Source: Candidatus Altimarinota bacterium
GTDB taxonomy: Bacteria > Patescibacteriota > Gracilibacteria > BD1-5 > UBA6164
Direction of reading: 5' to 3'
Length of the DNA: 64,000 bases
Assembly (NCBI GenBank): GCA_028698305.1
Contig: JAQVDN010000005.1
Coordinates: forward strand, 1-64,000
Part shown: one piece after another, positions 1 to 11,761 of the stretch
Position numbering within the stretch: the stretch's first letter is position 1
How the letters are laid out: each line of letters begins with the position of its first letter
Program-made: the position numbers and the translations under genes
The notes under the pieces: generated by a model
The model's input: only the letters and a program-made list of their open reading frames with translations
What the model was told of the DNA's origin: nothing
Databases searched by the model: none

Positions 1-425
1 AATGAAACGGATGAATATTATTAGATAAGAATTGAAAACAAATTTCACCAGAATGAAAATATTATGGTAATTTTAATTTTAATTATTTTGCAGAAACATG
101 AATGATAGTTTCATCTGAAAAATGAAAATGAGAAGTATTGTTAGATAAGAACTGAAAACAAGTATCACCAGAATGAAAATATTATAATTATTTTAATTTT
201 AATTATTTTGCAGAAACATGAATGATAGTTTCATCTGAAAAATGAAAATGAAAATGAGAAGTATTGTTAGATAAGAACTGAAAACAAGTATCACCAGAAT
301 GAGAATATTATGATGATATCAAGTATCATGCTGCTAAAAATAAATTTTATTATGATAGTTTATTTTTTAGAAAGTATATCGATTTAGATAATAATTCTGG
401 AGATATTTATTATGACGAGGATTAA
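1..425 (+). CDS. WG-repeat-like protein, C-terminal part (5' end outside window)
   Basis: The reading frame starting at base 3 is open with TGA as Gly and ends with TAA at 423-425; the 5' end is missing. The visible 140 residues hold two to three copies of a roughly 40-residue unit containing LLDKNGKQVSPEGKYY and FAETGMIVSSEKGKG, encoded by near-identical 117-126 bp DNA repeats. This pattern resembles WG (KWG) repeats, which form beta-rich modules in many bacterial proteins of unknown role. The near-identity of the DNA repeats suggests recent repeat expansion. The tail after the repeats is acidic and tyrosine-rich. No function can be assigned. Confidence 0.7.
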
Positions 426-461
426 TTAAATACAATTATATAATTTTTAAACTAAATTTTG

Positions 462-504
462 AAAAAATAAGCTTGTTTGTATAATACAAACAAGCTTATT
501 TTTT
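462..504. terminator. Intrinsic terminator hairpin
   Basis: A 19-bp perfect inverted repeat (arms 462-480 and 486-504, core AAGCTTGTTTGT) with a 5-nt loop and a run of T follows the WG-repeat gene. It ends that transcript before valS. Confidence 0.85.
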
Positions 505-606
505 AACTTTAAAAATGGTAATATGACAACATATTATTTAGATACACGAGTCATAAGTTAATATTTTCTATAACAGGTAATTATTTTAAAATTTTAACAA
601 ATAAAT

Positions 607-3288
607 ATGACAAATATAAATGAATTTCCAAAAAAATATGATCCTAAAAGTTTTGAAGATAGATTATACAAAACTTGGGAATCAGAATGATGCTTTTTGC
701 CTAAACCATCAAAAACAGGACAAAATTTTTATATACCAATGCCACCTCCAAATGTAACTTCAAAGTTGCATGTATGACATTCTGTTATGCTTACTTTGGA
801 AGATATAATGACTAGATATCATAGGATGAAATGAGATAGTACTCTTTTATTACCTGGTACTGATCATGCTGGTATATCAACTCAAGTTAAGGTAGAAGAA
901 AAACTAGCAAAAGAAGGTAAATCTAAACACAACATTTCAAGAGAAGAATTTTTATGAGAGTGTTTTGAATGGACTAAAAAATATGGTTGAGAAATACAAA
1001 GCCAATTTAGAAAAATGGGTACAAGTTGTGACTGGTCAAAAGAAAAGTTTACTATGGATCCAGATATGAATGAAAAAGTAAATAAAGCATTTGTTGATTT
1101 ATACAATAAATGACTTATTTATAAATGAGAGTATATGGTAAATTATGATCCAGTTTTAGATACTGTAGTATCTGATCAAGAAGTAATTTATAAAGAAGAA
1201 AAATGAAAACTTTATCATATAACTTATTTTGTTTCTTGAAGTGATAACGAGATAATCGTAGCAACTACAAGACCAGAAACTTTGCTTTGAGATGTTGCTG
1301 TTGCTGTTCATCCTAAAGATAAAAGATATAAAAAATTGCTTAAAGCAGGTAAAAAACTTATATTACCAATAGTAAATAAAGAAATCCCTCTTATTGCTGA
1401 TGAAATGGTAGATATGGAATTTTGAACTGGTGCGGTTAAGATAACTCCAGCTCATGATCCAAATGATTTTGAAGTAGCAAAAAGACATGATTTGCCATTA
1501 AATAGAGTTGTTTTAGGTAAAGATTGAAAAATGACAGAAGTTTCAGGTATATTTGCTGGGCAAGATTTTATGACTGCTAGAGCAAATATAGTAGAACTTT
1601 TAAAATCAAAATGAAATCTTGTTAAAATTGAAGAACATACTTCTAAAGTTGGTTATGGAGAAAGAAGTCATGCAAAAATTGAAACTATTATTTCAAAACA
1701 ATGGTTTGTAAAAATAGAACCAATTGCAAAAAAGGTAATTGCAGGTTATAAGAAAAAAGATTTTGAAATAGTTCCAAAAAGATTTAATAAGACATTTGAA
1801 GACTGGATTTATAATCTAAGAGATTGGTGTATATCAAGACAACTTATTTGGTGACATCAAATACCAGTTTGGTATTGACCAGATGGAGAAATGTTTTGTG
1901 CAGAAAATGAAAAACTTGCTTATGAAACTGCAAAAGCTCATTATTGAAAAGATATAGAATTAACAAGAGATAAAGATGCTCTTGATACTTGGTTTTCATC
2001 TGCTTTATGGCCATTTGCAGTACTAGATTACAATATGGATGATATATCAAATCAAAATGATTTAGTAAAACAATTTTATCCTGCAAGTGTTTTGGAAACT
2101 GGACATGATATCATATTTTTCTGGGTAATTAGAATGCTATTATTTTGATATGAATTTACAGATCAAACTCCATTTAAAACTATTTATTTACATTGACTTG
2201 TAAAAGATAAGATTGGTAGAAAAATGAGTAAATCATTAGGTAACTGAGTTGATCCAGTTGATATGATTGAAAAGTATGGTACTGATGCACTTAGATTAAC
2301 TCTTTCTATTTGAAATACTCCATGAAATGATTTAAAATTTGATGAAGAAAATGTAGAAAATAATATGTTTTTTATTAATAAACTATGGAATGCTTCTAGG
2401 TTTGTTGCTTCAAATTTGAGTTCTATTGAAACTGATATAGATTCTTTAGAAGAAACTTTGATAAAAAATTATGATTCTTTGATGTTCCATGAAAAATGGA
2501 TCTTATCGAGAGTTAGATATCTTTCAGATTTAGTTACTGATTCTATGGAAAGTTTTGATTTTTCAGATGCTGGTCAAGAACTTCAAACATTTACAAAAAA
2601 TGAATTTTGTGATTACTATATAGAGGAATTTAAACTTACAAAAGAGACTTCTAAGTATGGAGATAAAGTTATAACTTATGTATTAAATATATTACTTAAA
2701 TTATTACACCCATATATCCCGTTTGTAACTGAAGAAATATATTATAGATTATGATTTTCTTGAAAATTGATAGATGCTTCATGGTGAAAAGTAAGTGTTT
2801 CGAGAGATGAAAACTTAGAAAAAGATAATGCACTTGTATTTGATGTAATAAGAGAAATAAGAGCTATAAGAGCTGATAATAATATATTACCTAGCAAAAC
2901 TATAGGTTTAAAAATATATGCAAAGCAAAAAAATAAAGAAATATTAGGAGAAGTTTTAGAACTTGTTGCATGAATAGTAAAAGCAGATAGTTTTGAAATG
3001 GTAGATAAAAAACCAGCATGAGATAATTTTGCTTTTTGAGTTATAAAAGCTTGAGTAGAGGTTTATGTTGATACTTCAAATGCTTTAGATGTAGATAAAG
3101 AAATAGAGAGAATAAAACTTCAAATAGATGATACAAAAGAATATATTGCTATACTTGATAAAAAACTTTTAAATGAGACATTTATAAGTAAAGCTCCAGA
3201 AAAATTAGTAAGAGCTGAAATGGAGAAAAAAGAGCAAGCTCTTGATAAGCTTAGAAAATTGGAAGAAAAAGTTAGTAAATTAAAATAA
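607..3288 (+). CDS. valS: Valine--tRNA ligase
   Basis: Class I aminoacyl-tRNA synthetase that charges tRNA-Val in the cytoplasm. The 893-residue product is of usual ValRS length. It begins [19 protein letters not shown], has [16 protein letters not shown] with the HIGH-type motif HVGH at about residues 55-58, and [12 protein letters not shown] at about 539. The editing (CP1) domain lies between them, and the C-terminal end is a charged coiled coil (residues about 820-893, rich in K and E) typical of the ValRS arm. TGA stands at the glycine of HVGH and of LGNGVDP, good direct evidence for TGA=Gly. It is a single-gene transcript between two terminators. Confidence 0.97.
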
Positions 3289-3324
3289 AAAAAATGAAAA
3301 GATTTAATCTTTTCATTTTTTTTA
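3286..3324. terminator. Bidirectional terminator between valS and the minus-strand repeat gene
   Basis: Inverted repeat with arms around 3287-3304 and 3306-3323 (core AATGAAAAGATT) flanked by A and T runs on both sides, so it can serve both convergent genes. Confidence 0.85.
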
Positions 3325-5484
3325 TTTTGTTCTAGTTGAAATCTCTTCATAAACTATTTCTCAAAAAGCAGTCAATAATATATAATTATTAGAATTTTTA
3401 TTTTTTGTATTCGCTAATAGAGATTTAATTTTAATATATATTAACTCTAAATCATTTTTTGATTTTCATCTTATTACAGGTATAATCAGATTTTGAATTT
3501 CACTTTTTTTCTTTTGTATTTTTTTATCTTCTGATGAAAGTTCATTATATATTATATTCCATTTATCTTTTTTCATACATGTAAAAGCATGTGTAACTCA
3601 AACAGAAGAAATATCATAATCTCTTATATATTGACATGGTCAATATCTATTTCAATTATAATTTATAAACTCTCTTCAATTACTTTTGAATATAAATATA
3701 AATCATCTTCAATCTTCAGAAACTTTTAATCATTTAATATCTTCAAAAGGTCAATGAGTTTTTTCATTTATTGTAACATAACTTTCTGTATTTTTATAAA
3801 TAAATCCAAATTTATTAGAATCATTAAGAGAAAAAACTAAATCAATAAGATTATCATAAGGTCAATATTCTTTTCAATTAAAATTAAAATATTTTTTTCA
3901 TCATTTTTCAAAACGATAATTATATGTTTTTCAATCTAGTGAATAATTTAAATAATCTGAACGAAAATAAGGTCAAAAATCATCTTCATTTAATTTTATA
4001 TACCAAGCATTATTTAATTCATATCTATAACTAAATCATTTTCAATCACCACTAAAATTAATTGCATCTATTTGATCATAAGGTCAATATTTTTTTCAAT
4101 TAATTACAATATATCTTTTTCCATTTTCTCTATAATTATATAAATATCAATTATTAGAATTAGAAAAAATTATATTTTCAATTGTTCATAAATCATAAGG
4201 TCAATAGCTTTTTCAATTTAAAAATATATAATCTTTTCACCATTCTTTGTCTGTAATAGAAACTCACCAAGAATTATTTAGAAAAGAATAATTATTAATT
4301 TTAAAAAATGGTCAATATTTATTTCATTTTACATTAAAATAATTTTCTCTTACTCCATTCTCTTTTAAAATTGTATATTTAAAACCAAAGGGAGTATTTT
4401 CATTAGAATACATAATATTTAATGATTCTACATTTGTATCTACTTTATATGATGTTCAATTGATATTTACATATGTAGTATTTATTATTGTTTCATTTCA
4501 TTCTGAATCCTTAGACGACTCTTGTTTGTCATATATATATCAAAAATCTTTTCAATTTTCAGATATTATTTCATCTCTTATACTTTCAAAAGGTCAATTT
4601 ACATTTCAATTTACATTTATCAATGATTTAGAGTTATTATCAATATAGGTAAATAGAAATCAATTTGTATCAAGTCATGTTTTTAAAGTATTTAGATTAT
4701 TTAATCATAAGAAATCTTTATTTTCAGTACTTACTCAGCTATTTCAATCTCTTTTGTAACTCATAATATATTTTGTTCAATTTGAAGAAAAATAAAAGTT
4801 ATTTTCTTCATAACTATCATAAGGTCAATATTCTTTCTTATTTATTACAAAATAATATTTTTCATCTTTTTTATAAACAAATCAAAAATTTTTTCAATCT
4901 AGAGAAATTTTTATATTTCAAACCCAATCATATGATTCTCAATATTCATTTCAATTAATATTGAAATAATATTTCTCTCCTTTTTTATATCCAAATCAAT
5001 AATTTGTTCAATCTATTGAAAAAAAAGTTTCATCAATTTGTGTATATGGTCAAAATATTTTTCAATTTATGACTATATAAGTATTTGAATTTTTTTCGTA
5101 TATAAATCTATAATTTTTACCTGTTTTAGACGAAAATTGAAAATCACTTATAGAATCAAATGGTCAATAAGAACTTCAATTAATATTTATATATCTTTTT
5201 TGATTATATCAATATTGAAAAACAAAATCACTTGATTCTTTATTGAAAAAAAAATTTTCAGTTTCAATTTCTTCATAAGGTCAATATTTTTTATTATTTA
5301 TCTCAATATAATTTTTATCTCATATTTTATATATTGATCAAAATGATAATCAATCGTATGATATTATTGTTTTTGATACATCATCTATTCAAGTTTTTTC
5401 AATGATTGCTCAATTTGCTATATTACTAAATTGAATGAATAATCATATCATAAATAATATATACAATTTTTTTATTTTTTTCAT
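3322..5484 (-). CDS. Secreted tandem-repeat protein (YGPY-type repeats)
   Basis: Open frame of 720 residues on the minus strand. It starts MKKIKKLYILFMIGLFIQFSN, a clear signal peptide, and then consists of about 15 tandem units of 36-40 residues, each with a core like INGKKYGPYDS preceded by a W/Y-rich beta strand. The glycine before PY is nearly always a TGA codon. Repeat starts checked at 3860, 4082, 4199 and 4310 are spaced by multiples of three, so the frame holds. The unit resembles WG/KWG repeats; a surface-exposed or periplasmic beta-structure is likely. Function unknown. The gene converges with valS across a shared terminator. Confidence 0.75.
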
Positions 5485-5665
5485 AAAGAATTTTTGTTTA
5501 AAAAATAAATCATATTAAATATATTTATTTTTTTTATAAAATATATATTTTTTATATATATTAACTTTACATTATTTTTAAAATGTTTATAATTTTTTTA
5601 TTTTTTTATTTGATTAAATAGATAATATTATTATATTTATCTTAGTTTATATCTTAGTTTTTTAT

Positions 5666-5956
5666 ATGAAAAAGTTATTAACAATAATTGTCTTATTTTT
5701 ATGTTTTTTACCTATAGTAAATGCAGATTATACTAGAGATAGTATAAGTAGTTTTATTAATAGTGTTTCACTATCAGAAATAGATAGCATAGAAGATAAA
5801 AAACTTAGATTTTGTGAAAAAACTTTTTTAAAAGCATATATGAGAAGAGATTTTACAGAGAAAGAAAATATGATTTGTAGAGATATTTTTGCACAAAAGA
5901 TAGAAGCACAAATGAATTATATGAGATCAGTTTTTGATGAAAGAGATTTATATTAA
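5666..5956 (+). CDS. Small secreted protein, unknown function
   Basis: Encodes 96 residues beginning MKKLLTIIVLFLCFLPIVNA, a textbook signal peptide with likely cleavage after NA. The mature part of about 76 residues is charged, helical-looking, with two cysteines (RFCEK and NMICRD) that could form a disulfide. It contains no TGA codon. It is followed at once by a terminator and stands alone. I do not recognise a family. Confidence 0.75.
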   Translation: MKKLLTIIVLFLCFLPIVNADYTRDSISSFINSVSLSEIDSIEDKKLRFCEKTFLKAYMRRDFTEKENMICRDIFAQKIEAQMNYMRSVFDERDLY

Positions 5957-5978
5957 ACTAGCTTTGGCTAGTTTTTTT
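5955..5978 (+). terminator. Intrinsic terminator
   Basis: Stem AAACTAGC/GCTAGTTT with a 4-nt loop and seven T, overlapping the stop codon of the small secreted protein. Confidence 0.85.
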
Positions 5979-6030
5979 GTTTTTTGAATATTTATGATAT
6001 AATTATTTAAATACAATTTTATATATAATT

Positions 6031-6819
6031 ATGCTTAAAAATATTCCTCCATCTTCTGAAATGAACTTAATTTTAGCTTGAAAGTTATCTGATTTACCAA
6101 GAGAAGTTGTTGATTATTCAATTTCAGAATCAAAAATATGAAAAATAATTGATAGATTATCTGTATTTTCAGATTCAAATTCTATAATTTGAGAATTTTT
6201 GATTGAATTAGATATAAGAAATGATTTTAATTTAATAGATTTAATAAATAATATAAGAGTAAAGGGTTTTAATTTTTTACTTATATTATATTTATTTTCA
6301 GAAGATGATATAGATGATTTTATGAGTATTCCATGAATAAAAATTTCAGAAGAAGAAAAATATTTATGAGAAACATTATCTGCAATAAATATTGAGTGAG
6401 ATAAGGAAATAAAAATTTTTATGAAATTTAAAAAATTTATTTCTCTTATTTATAAGTGAAAAGAACCTAATTTTAATGTTAAAAATGAAGAATGAGAAAC
6501 GTTTTTAGAATTTTTATTATCAACTTATTCATATTATTTATTTTTTAAAGTTACAATAAATTGATGAAAGTTGGTATCAGATAAAATTTTTAATTTTTTA
6601 TCATTTCTTCTTAAAGAACATAAATTGTTTTTTGATAAAAAATTAATTTTAACTTTTATAGATACTTTATTTAATAAAACAGATGATATTGATTTTAAAG
6701 AATGAATGGATGATTTAAAAAAATTATTTAATAATTATGATTTTAAATTAAGTGTTGATGAATTAAATCCAGAAGTTTTTAAAGCACTTGAACATTATAA
6801 GAGAATATCAAGAATATAA
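6031..6819 (+). CDS. Hypothetical cytoplasmic protein
   Basis: Reads as 262 residues, starting MLKNIPPSSEMNLILAGKLSD. It is acidic, rich in D, E, F, I and K, with no signal peptide or membrane segment, and looks all-helical. TGA glycines are frequent, matching native codon use. It ends at a palindromic terminator. I do not recognise a domain; its neighbours (a secreted protein and ychF) are separate transcripts and give no clue. Confidence 0.7.
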
Positions 6820-6851
6820 TAATTTAGAGTTAACTCTAAATTATTTTTTTG
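6819..6851 (+). terminator. Intrinsic terminator
   Basis: Perfect palindrome AATTTAGAGTTAACTCTAAATT-type stem at 6821-6842 followed by a T run. Confidence 0.8.
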
Positions 6852-6905
6852 AAAAAATGGTTTTGTTCATATAATAAGCAAAATTTTAAAAATAATTAGA
6901 AAAAT

Positions 6906-7991
6906 ATGAAAATAGGAATTGTTTGATTACCAAATGTATGAAAATCAACTTTATTTAATGCTTTGACAAAAAATTATAGTGCTGATGCACAAAATTTTCC
7001 ATTTTGTACTATAGAACCAAATGTTTGAATAGTTAATGTTAATGATGAAAGACTTGAAAAAATAAGAGTTGCAGTTAATTGACAAGCAGTTATTCCAGCA
7101 ACTTGTGAATTTATAGATATCGCTTGAATAGTAAAATGAGCAAGTGCTTGAGAAGGTTTATGAAATAAATTTTTAGCAAATATAAGAGAAGCTGATGCAA
7201 TCTTGCAAGTTGTAAGAGTTTTTAATAATGATGATATAATTCATGTTCATGGTAAAGTAGATCCAAAATCTGATATAGAAGTTATCAATGCAGAACTTAT
7301 TTTAGCTGATATAGAAACAGTTACAAAAAGAATTGCAAGTGATGGTAGAAAAGCAAAAAGTGATAAAGATGTTGCTTTTGCAGTTGAAGTTTATAATAAA
7401 GTACTTGAAAGTCTAAATAGTTGAACTTTAGTTACAAATATGTGACTAAACGAAGAAGAACTTAAAGCTATAAAAGATTTACATCTTTTAACAAATAAAG
7501 AATTTGTCTATGCTTGTAATGTTTCAGAAGATATGATGGATACAACAGAAGAGGAATTAAAAAGAATTTTATGACTTGAAAATACAAAAAATAGGGTAGT
7601 TCCAATTTGTGCAAAACTTGAATCAGATATGATAGAAATGTCTAGTGAAGAAAAAACAGAATTTTTAACTGAAATGTGATTAAAAACTACAGGGTTAGAT
7701 GATTTGATAAAAACAAGTTATGAAGCATTAGGCCTTATGTATTATTTTACTGCTTGAGAAAAAGAAGTAAGAGCTTGGACTATTCATAAATGAGATACTG
7801 CACCAAAAGCAGCATGAGTGATACATAGCGATTTTGAAAAATGATTCATCAAAGCAGATGTTGTAAACTGGAAAGATTTAGTTGAATTTGGCGGTTGGAC
7901 TAAAGCAAGAGAAAATGCAAAGGTTTCATTGCAATGAAAAGATTATATAGTTAAAGATTGAGATATAATGCTTTTTAAATTTAGTAATTAA
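6906..7991 (+). CDS. ychF: Redox-regulated/ribosome-associated ATPase YchF (OLA1 family)
   Basis: Obg-related P-loop NTPase of 361 residues, the usual YchF length. Residues 1-15 read MKIGIVGLPNVGKST, giving the G1 loop; FCTIEPNVGIV and DIAGIVKGASAGEGLGNKF are the family's G2/G3 signatures. The C-terminal TGS-like region contains YYFTAGEKEVRAWTIHKGDT and KGDTAPKAAGVIHSDFEKGF, very typical of YchF. It binds ATP in preference to GTP and associates with ribosomes in studied bacteria. Most of the glycines in these motifs are TGA. Confidence 0.97.
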
Positions 7992-8055
7992 ATATTGACT
8001 TTTAGTGAAATATATTAATAATTATATACTATATAAATTATTAATATATTTTTTT

Positions 8056-9141
8056 ATGCAAGTTGCTTGACTTAAAATGTGAACTTATACACATGATGTT
8101 TATTTATGACTTTGAGCTCCTTGAACTTATGTTCCTCAAAATTGAAATACTGATACTATTAGATTTTTAAGAGAAAATAGAGCTGTTTGATTATTACCAA
8201 AATTAAATGTTTATTGAGGACCTGTAGAAGAAGTTATGTGAAATGTATGGAAGATTAGAGAAGCAATAATGCTTTGATATTTTCCTTTGAAAATAAAACA
8301 TGTTTTAGCTTGAAATCAAAATTGATCAATTGAAGAATTATTAGAAATTAGAGCACATCCACAAGCACTTATGCAATGTTCTCTATGACTTAAAGAAATA
8401 TGAGCAAACCCAGAAGAATTATTTAGTGAAGCATATAAAACCCCAAATTTATATGAATCTTCTCAAATTATTTTGGAAATTGAAGATAAACCATGAAGTC
8501 TTTCTAATTCATTGGAAGTTTTTTCAAGAAATGGTATTAATTTACTTTATCTTCATTCTACACCATATGACAGAAATAAGTATAGATTTTATATACTTAT
8601 AGATGAAAGCGATCTTGATAAGGTTAATTCTGAAACATTGAGAGATGAATTATTATCTGTTTGATGAAGTATTGTATGAAATAATCTTTCTGGATTATGA
8701 ACAGAAAAAATAATATTAACAAAAACTAAAACAAATGTTGATTGAATACCAGATGCTAAAATAAATCCTAGTATATGAGTAATATGTAGTAAAGAAACAG
8801 CATTAAAACAATGATTAAGAATTTATAAAGACCCATTTTGTCCTCCTGATAATGAAACACATTTCAGTGTAGTTTCAACTATGAAAAATGATGTTACTAA
8901 AGAATTTAAATGACTAGTTAAAGATAAGATTATGTGATTATTGACTCTACCAGATAAAACTTGAGCATTATCTTCTGCTTTAAAAATAATTAGTGAATCA
9001 TGATTATCATTAAGTTTTATTATGTCACTTGCCAATAATATGTGATGATTTGATTTCCCATTGGTTATGGATAATTCAAATGCTATTTTTTGAATTCAAA
9101 AAAATATAATTAAACTAGGATGAAATTTAAGAGTTTTATAA
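8056..9141 (+). CDS. Prephenate dehydratase-like protein with two ACT domains
   Basis: 361 residues. Residues 1-125 resemble the first half of prephenate dehydratase, including LGAPGTYVPQN (compare LGPEGTFS) and RAHPQALMQC (compare YSHPQALAQC). An ACT domain follows (IEDKPGSLSNSLEVFSRNG). Then comes a stretch like the missing second half of the dehydratase, ending CPPDNETHFSVVS where canonical enzymes have NTTRF, and a second ACT domain (LPDKTGALSSALKIISESG). Prephenate dehydratase converts prephenate to phenylpyruvate for phenylalanine synthesis, and ACT domains sense the amino acid. The TRF to THF change and the apparently inserted ACT make activity uncertain. The gene lies 9 bp upstream of a TyrA-like gene, supporting the family call. 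Confidence 0.7.
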
Positions 9142-9150
9142 TTTTTTATT

Positions 9151-9951
9151 ATGAATAATATATTTATTGAATGATGATTTTGAAATCATTGAAGAGATTT
9201 AATGTCAAGAAATATTTTTTGATGATTTAAGTCACCAATATTGATTTGAAGAAATCAAAGTTTTTTATTACCATGAAATCATGCAATAATTACTCCAATT
9301 AGAATTACAAATGAAATAATAAAAAACATATTATGTTTTTGAAATAATAGAACTCAAATTGTAAATTTTTCTTGAATTATGTGAACTTCATCTGGAATTA
9401 ATGATGCTAGAGTTACAAATATTCATTGTCTTTTTTGACCTTGAGTTAATACAAATCTTACAGCAGTTGTTACAGAAGTAAAAAATGAATTTTCATTACA
9501 ATTGGAGAAAAATTTAGAAAAGTCAGGAGTTAAATTATTAGAATTATCTCCTGAAAATCATGATGAAAAAATGGCTATAATTCAATGATTAGCAAATTTT
9601 TGTGAAGTTATTTTATGATTTTATTTTTGAAATAGACCAGAAGTAGTTGATTTATTATCAAAATGGCAAACAAATGAAACTGTAATTGAAGATATGATAT
9701 TTTTAAATAAATATTTTGATAATATAAGAGAAAATATTTGTTTATTATTAAATGAATGAAATGATCTTAGTGATATTTTTTTATCAATTTCTAAAAAGTA
9801 TTTAAGTGATACTGATTTTAAAAAATTGTGTACTCCTAATTTTTTAAGAGTTTTTAATCTTTTTTCTAAAAATAAATGATTTATTATTAATCAAGAAATT
9901 AATAATTCAGTTAGTTTTTTAGATATGATATGTATTGCTAAAAAAATTTAA
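9151..9951 (+). CDS. Prephenate dehydrogenase-like (TyrA family) protein
   Basis: 266 residues. The start MNNIFIEGGFGNHGRDLMSR has a GGxGxxGR-type dinucleotide-binding loop. Later segments IHCLFGPGVNTN (TyrA: LHPMFGP), SPENHDEKMAIIQGLANF (TyrA: SAEEHDRAMALIQALRHF) and the helical tail match E. coli-type TyrA in order and spacing. The family oxidises prephenate to 4-hydroxyphenylpyruvate with NAD+. The catalytic histidine environment is only partly conserved, so substrate is an inference. Translationally close to the preceding PheA-like gene (9 bp gap), the two form a probable operon that ends at the terminator near 9950. Confidence 0.7.
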
Positions 9952-9990
9952 AAAAATAAAGGACTTTTAGTCCTTTATTTTTTTAAATTT
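9950..9990. terminator. Bidirectional terminator
   Basis: Stem AAATAAAGGAC/GTCCTTTATTT with A and T runs on either side, between the TyrA-like gene and the convergent methyltransferase gene, whose stop codon lies within it. Confidence 0.85.
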
Positions 9991-10923
9991 TGCTATAAAG
10001 AATCATTCACTTTCAAAACTAGGTAATATCCTAACTGATTTTTCTACTTCATTTTTAAAAGCAGTATTATTTAGTTTCTTTATTCATTTTCTAGCATAAT
10101 TATAATCAAGATTTATATCTTGAATCTTCATTTCTGGAAAATTACACAAGATCATATGAACAATTGCTTCGTTTTCTTCAGGTGAAATCGTACAAGTACT
10201 ATAAACTAATTCTCAATCTTCTTTAAGTAATGGGATTGTATTTTTAATTATTTCCTTTTGTAATTTATAATTTTTATTTACGACTTCTTGTTTCCAATAT
10301 GCATAACTTTTTTCATTGTTTAAGTTAAATTTTCATTCTGCACTACAAGGTAAGTCAGCTATAATCTTATCAAAATAGTCTATATATTCAGGATGATTTT
10401 TTCAAATATTTCTAGCGTCTTCTTTTATGATAGTTACATTTTTTGCTCATTGTCTTTCTATTGTAAATTTTAACTTATCTATCCTTATAGCATTATTATC
10501 ATTTGCAACTATTTTTCAGTTGTTCTTCATTTTTGCTGCTGCTTGTGAAGTTTTTCATCCTGGTGCAGCTGTTATATCAAGTATTGCATGATTTTCGTTT
10601 ATATCAAGTAATTCAACAGGTATTTGGCTAGATAAAGATTGTAGATAGATTAATCAATTTTTAAAAATATCTAAATCCCATAAATCATTTTCTTTTGCTT
10701 CGTCTAAAATATATGCATTTTTTAAAAATCATACTTTTTTAAATACTATATTTTTTTCATTTAATACTTTTTCTATTTCTTCATTGTTTGTTTTTAAAGT
10801 ATTTACTCTAAAAACAGTTTTTCTTTTTAGAGTTTTAAATCAAACTTCGATTATCTCTATATCATCTTTTGTATATATTTGATTTAATTTATCTAGGAAT
10901 TCTTTATTTAGTTTATTTAGCAT
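9967..10923 (-). CDS. rRNA cytosine-C5 methyltransferase (RsmB/RsmF/NOP2 family)
   Basis: 318 residues on the minus strand. An N-terminal RNA-binding part (KRKTVFRVNTLKTNNEEIEK) precedes a Rossmann SAM-binding domain with DITAAPGGKTSQ (motif I), DLPCSAEG (motif IV, with one catalytic cysteine) and STCTISPEENE (motif VI, with the second cysteine). These motifs define the two-cysteine RNA m5C methyltransferases. The exact rRNA target cannot be told from sequence. It lies 16 bp downstream of the recombinase gene on the same strand and may share its transcript. Confidence 0.92.
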
Positions 10924-10939
10924 TTTTTTTTAGTTAATT

Positions 10940-11761
10940 TTAAAAAGGTGATTTTATATTTTTGATATTACTATTCATAACTTTTGTATAAATTTGTGTA
11001 GTTTTGATACTAGAATGTCAAAGCAAATCTTGAATATATCTAATATCAGTTCAATTTTCAAGTAAATGTGTAGCAAAACTATGGCGAAGAGAATGAAAAG
11101 TTGCTTCTTTTTTAATTCAAGATTTTTTTAGTGCTTCGCTAAATATTTTTTGAAGTGTCCTTGTTGTTAATTTTCATCCTCTTTCAGATTCTATGAGTAA
11201 CTCATTCCCAGATTTTAACTGACTTAATTTGAATATGTCCTTTTTAAGACTTTCTGAAAAAATAGTTATCCTATCTTTTTCTCACTTTCATCACTTGATG
11301 TGTAATGTTAAATTTTCTAAATCAAAATCTCAAACTCTAAGATTAATAACATCACTTACTCTAAGTCAAGCACTATAAGCTAGAGTTATAATGAATTTAT
11401 GTTTTTCATTTTTAATATTTTCTATAATGGATTTTATCTCATTTTTTGTCAAAACTATCGGTAATTTTTTGGCTTCGCGAGAGAATTTTATATCCAAATC
11501 TTGAGATATTTTTAAAACTTCCTTATAGAAAAATTTAATAGATTCTTTATAAAGGTTTATAGTTTTGGGGGCTTTCTTTTTTGATTGTAAATCTAGAAAA
11601 AAATCGATAATTTCATCTCTTCTAATATTTTCAGGATTTTTATCTATTTTTTCTAGAAAAAATTTAATACAAGTTCAATATGCTTTTATAGTCCTTTGCG
11701 AATAATTTCTGTATTTAAGTTCTCTTTCAAGTTTTAAAAGATATTCTTGATTATTTTGCAT
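10940..11761 (-). CDS. Tyrosine recombinase, XerC/XerD type
   Basis: 273 residues. The N-terminal SAM-like core-binding domain (YSQRTIKAYGTCIKFFLEKI) is followed by the catalytic domain with the Arg of LAYSAGLRVSDVINL, the Lys of IKGGKGEKDR, HSLRHSFATHLLENG, LLGHSSIKTTQIY with the nucleophilic tyrosine near residue 256, and an end KSPF. All RKHRH-Y residues are visible. It lacks the 16-20 residue insertion before HxLRH that marks integron integrases (IntI), so by sequence it is Xer-like. Yet it sits directly beside, and is transcribed away from, an array of palindromic elements and cassettes, the arrangement of an integron. It could serve chromosome dimer resolution, cassette movement, or both. 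Confidence 0.93.

Noticed and set aside
607-3288. Reading TGA as stop, or as Trp or selenocysteine
   Set aside because: TGA falls at invariant glycines in many unrelated families (HVGH of ValRS, P-loops), while TGG is used for Trp; only TGA=Gly explains this.
10940-11761. Calling the recombinase a true integron integrase (IntI)
   Set aside because: The IntI-specific insertion before the HxLRH box is missing and the protein is only 273 residues, so Xer-type is the supportable name.
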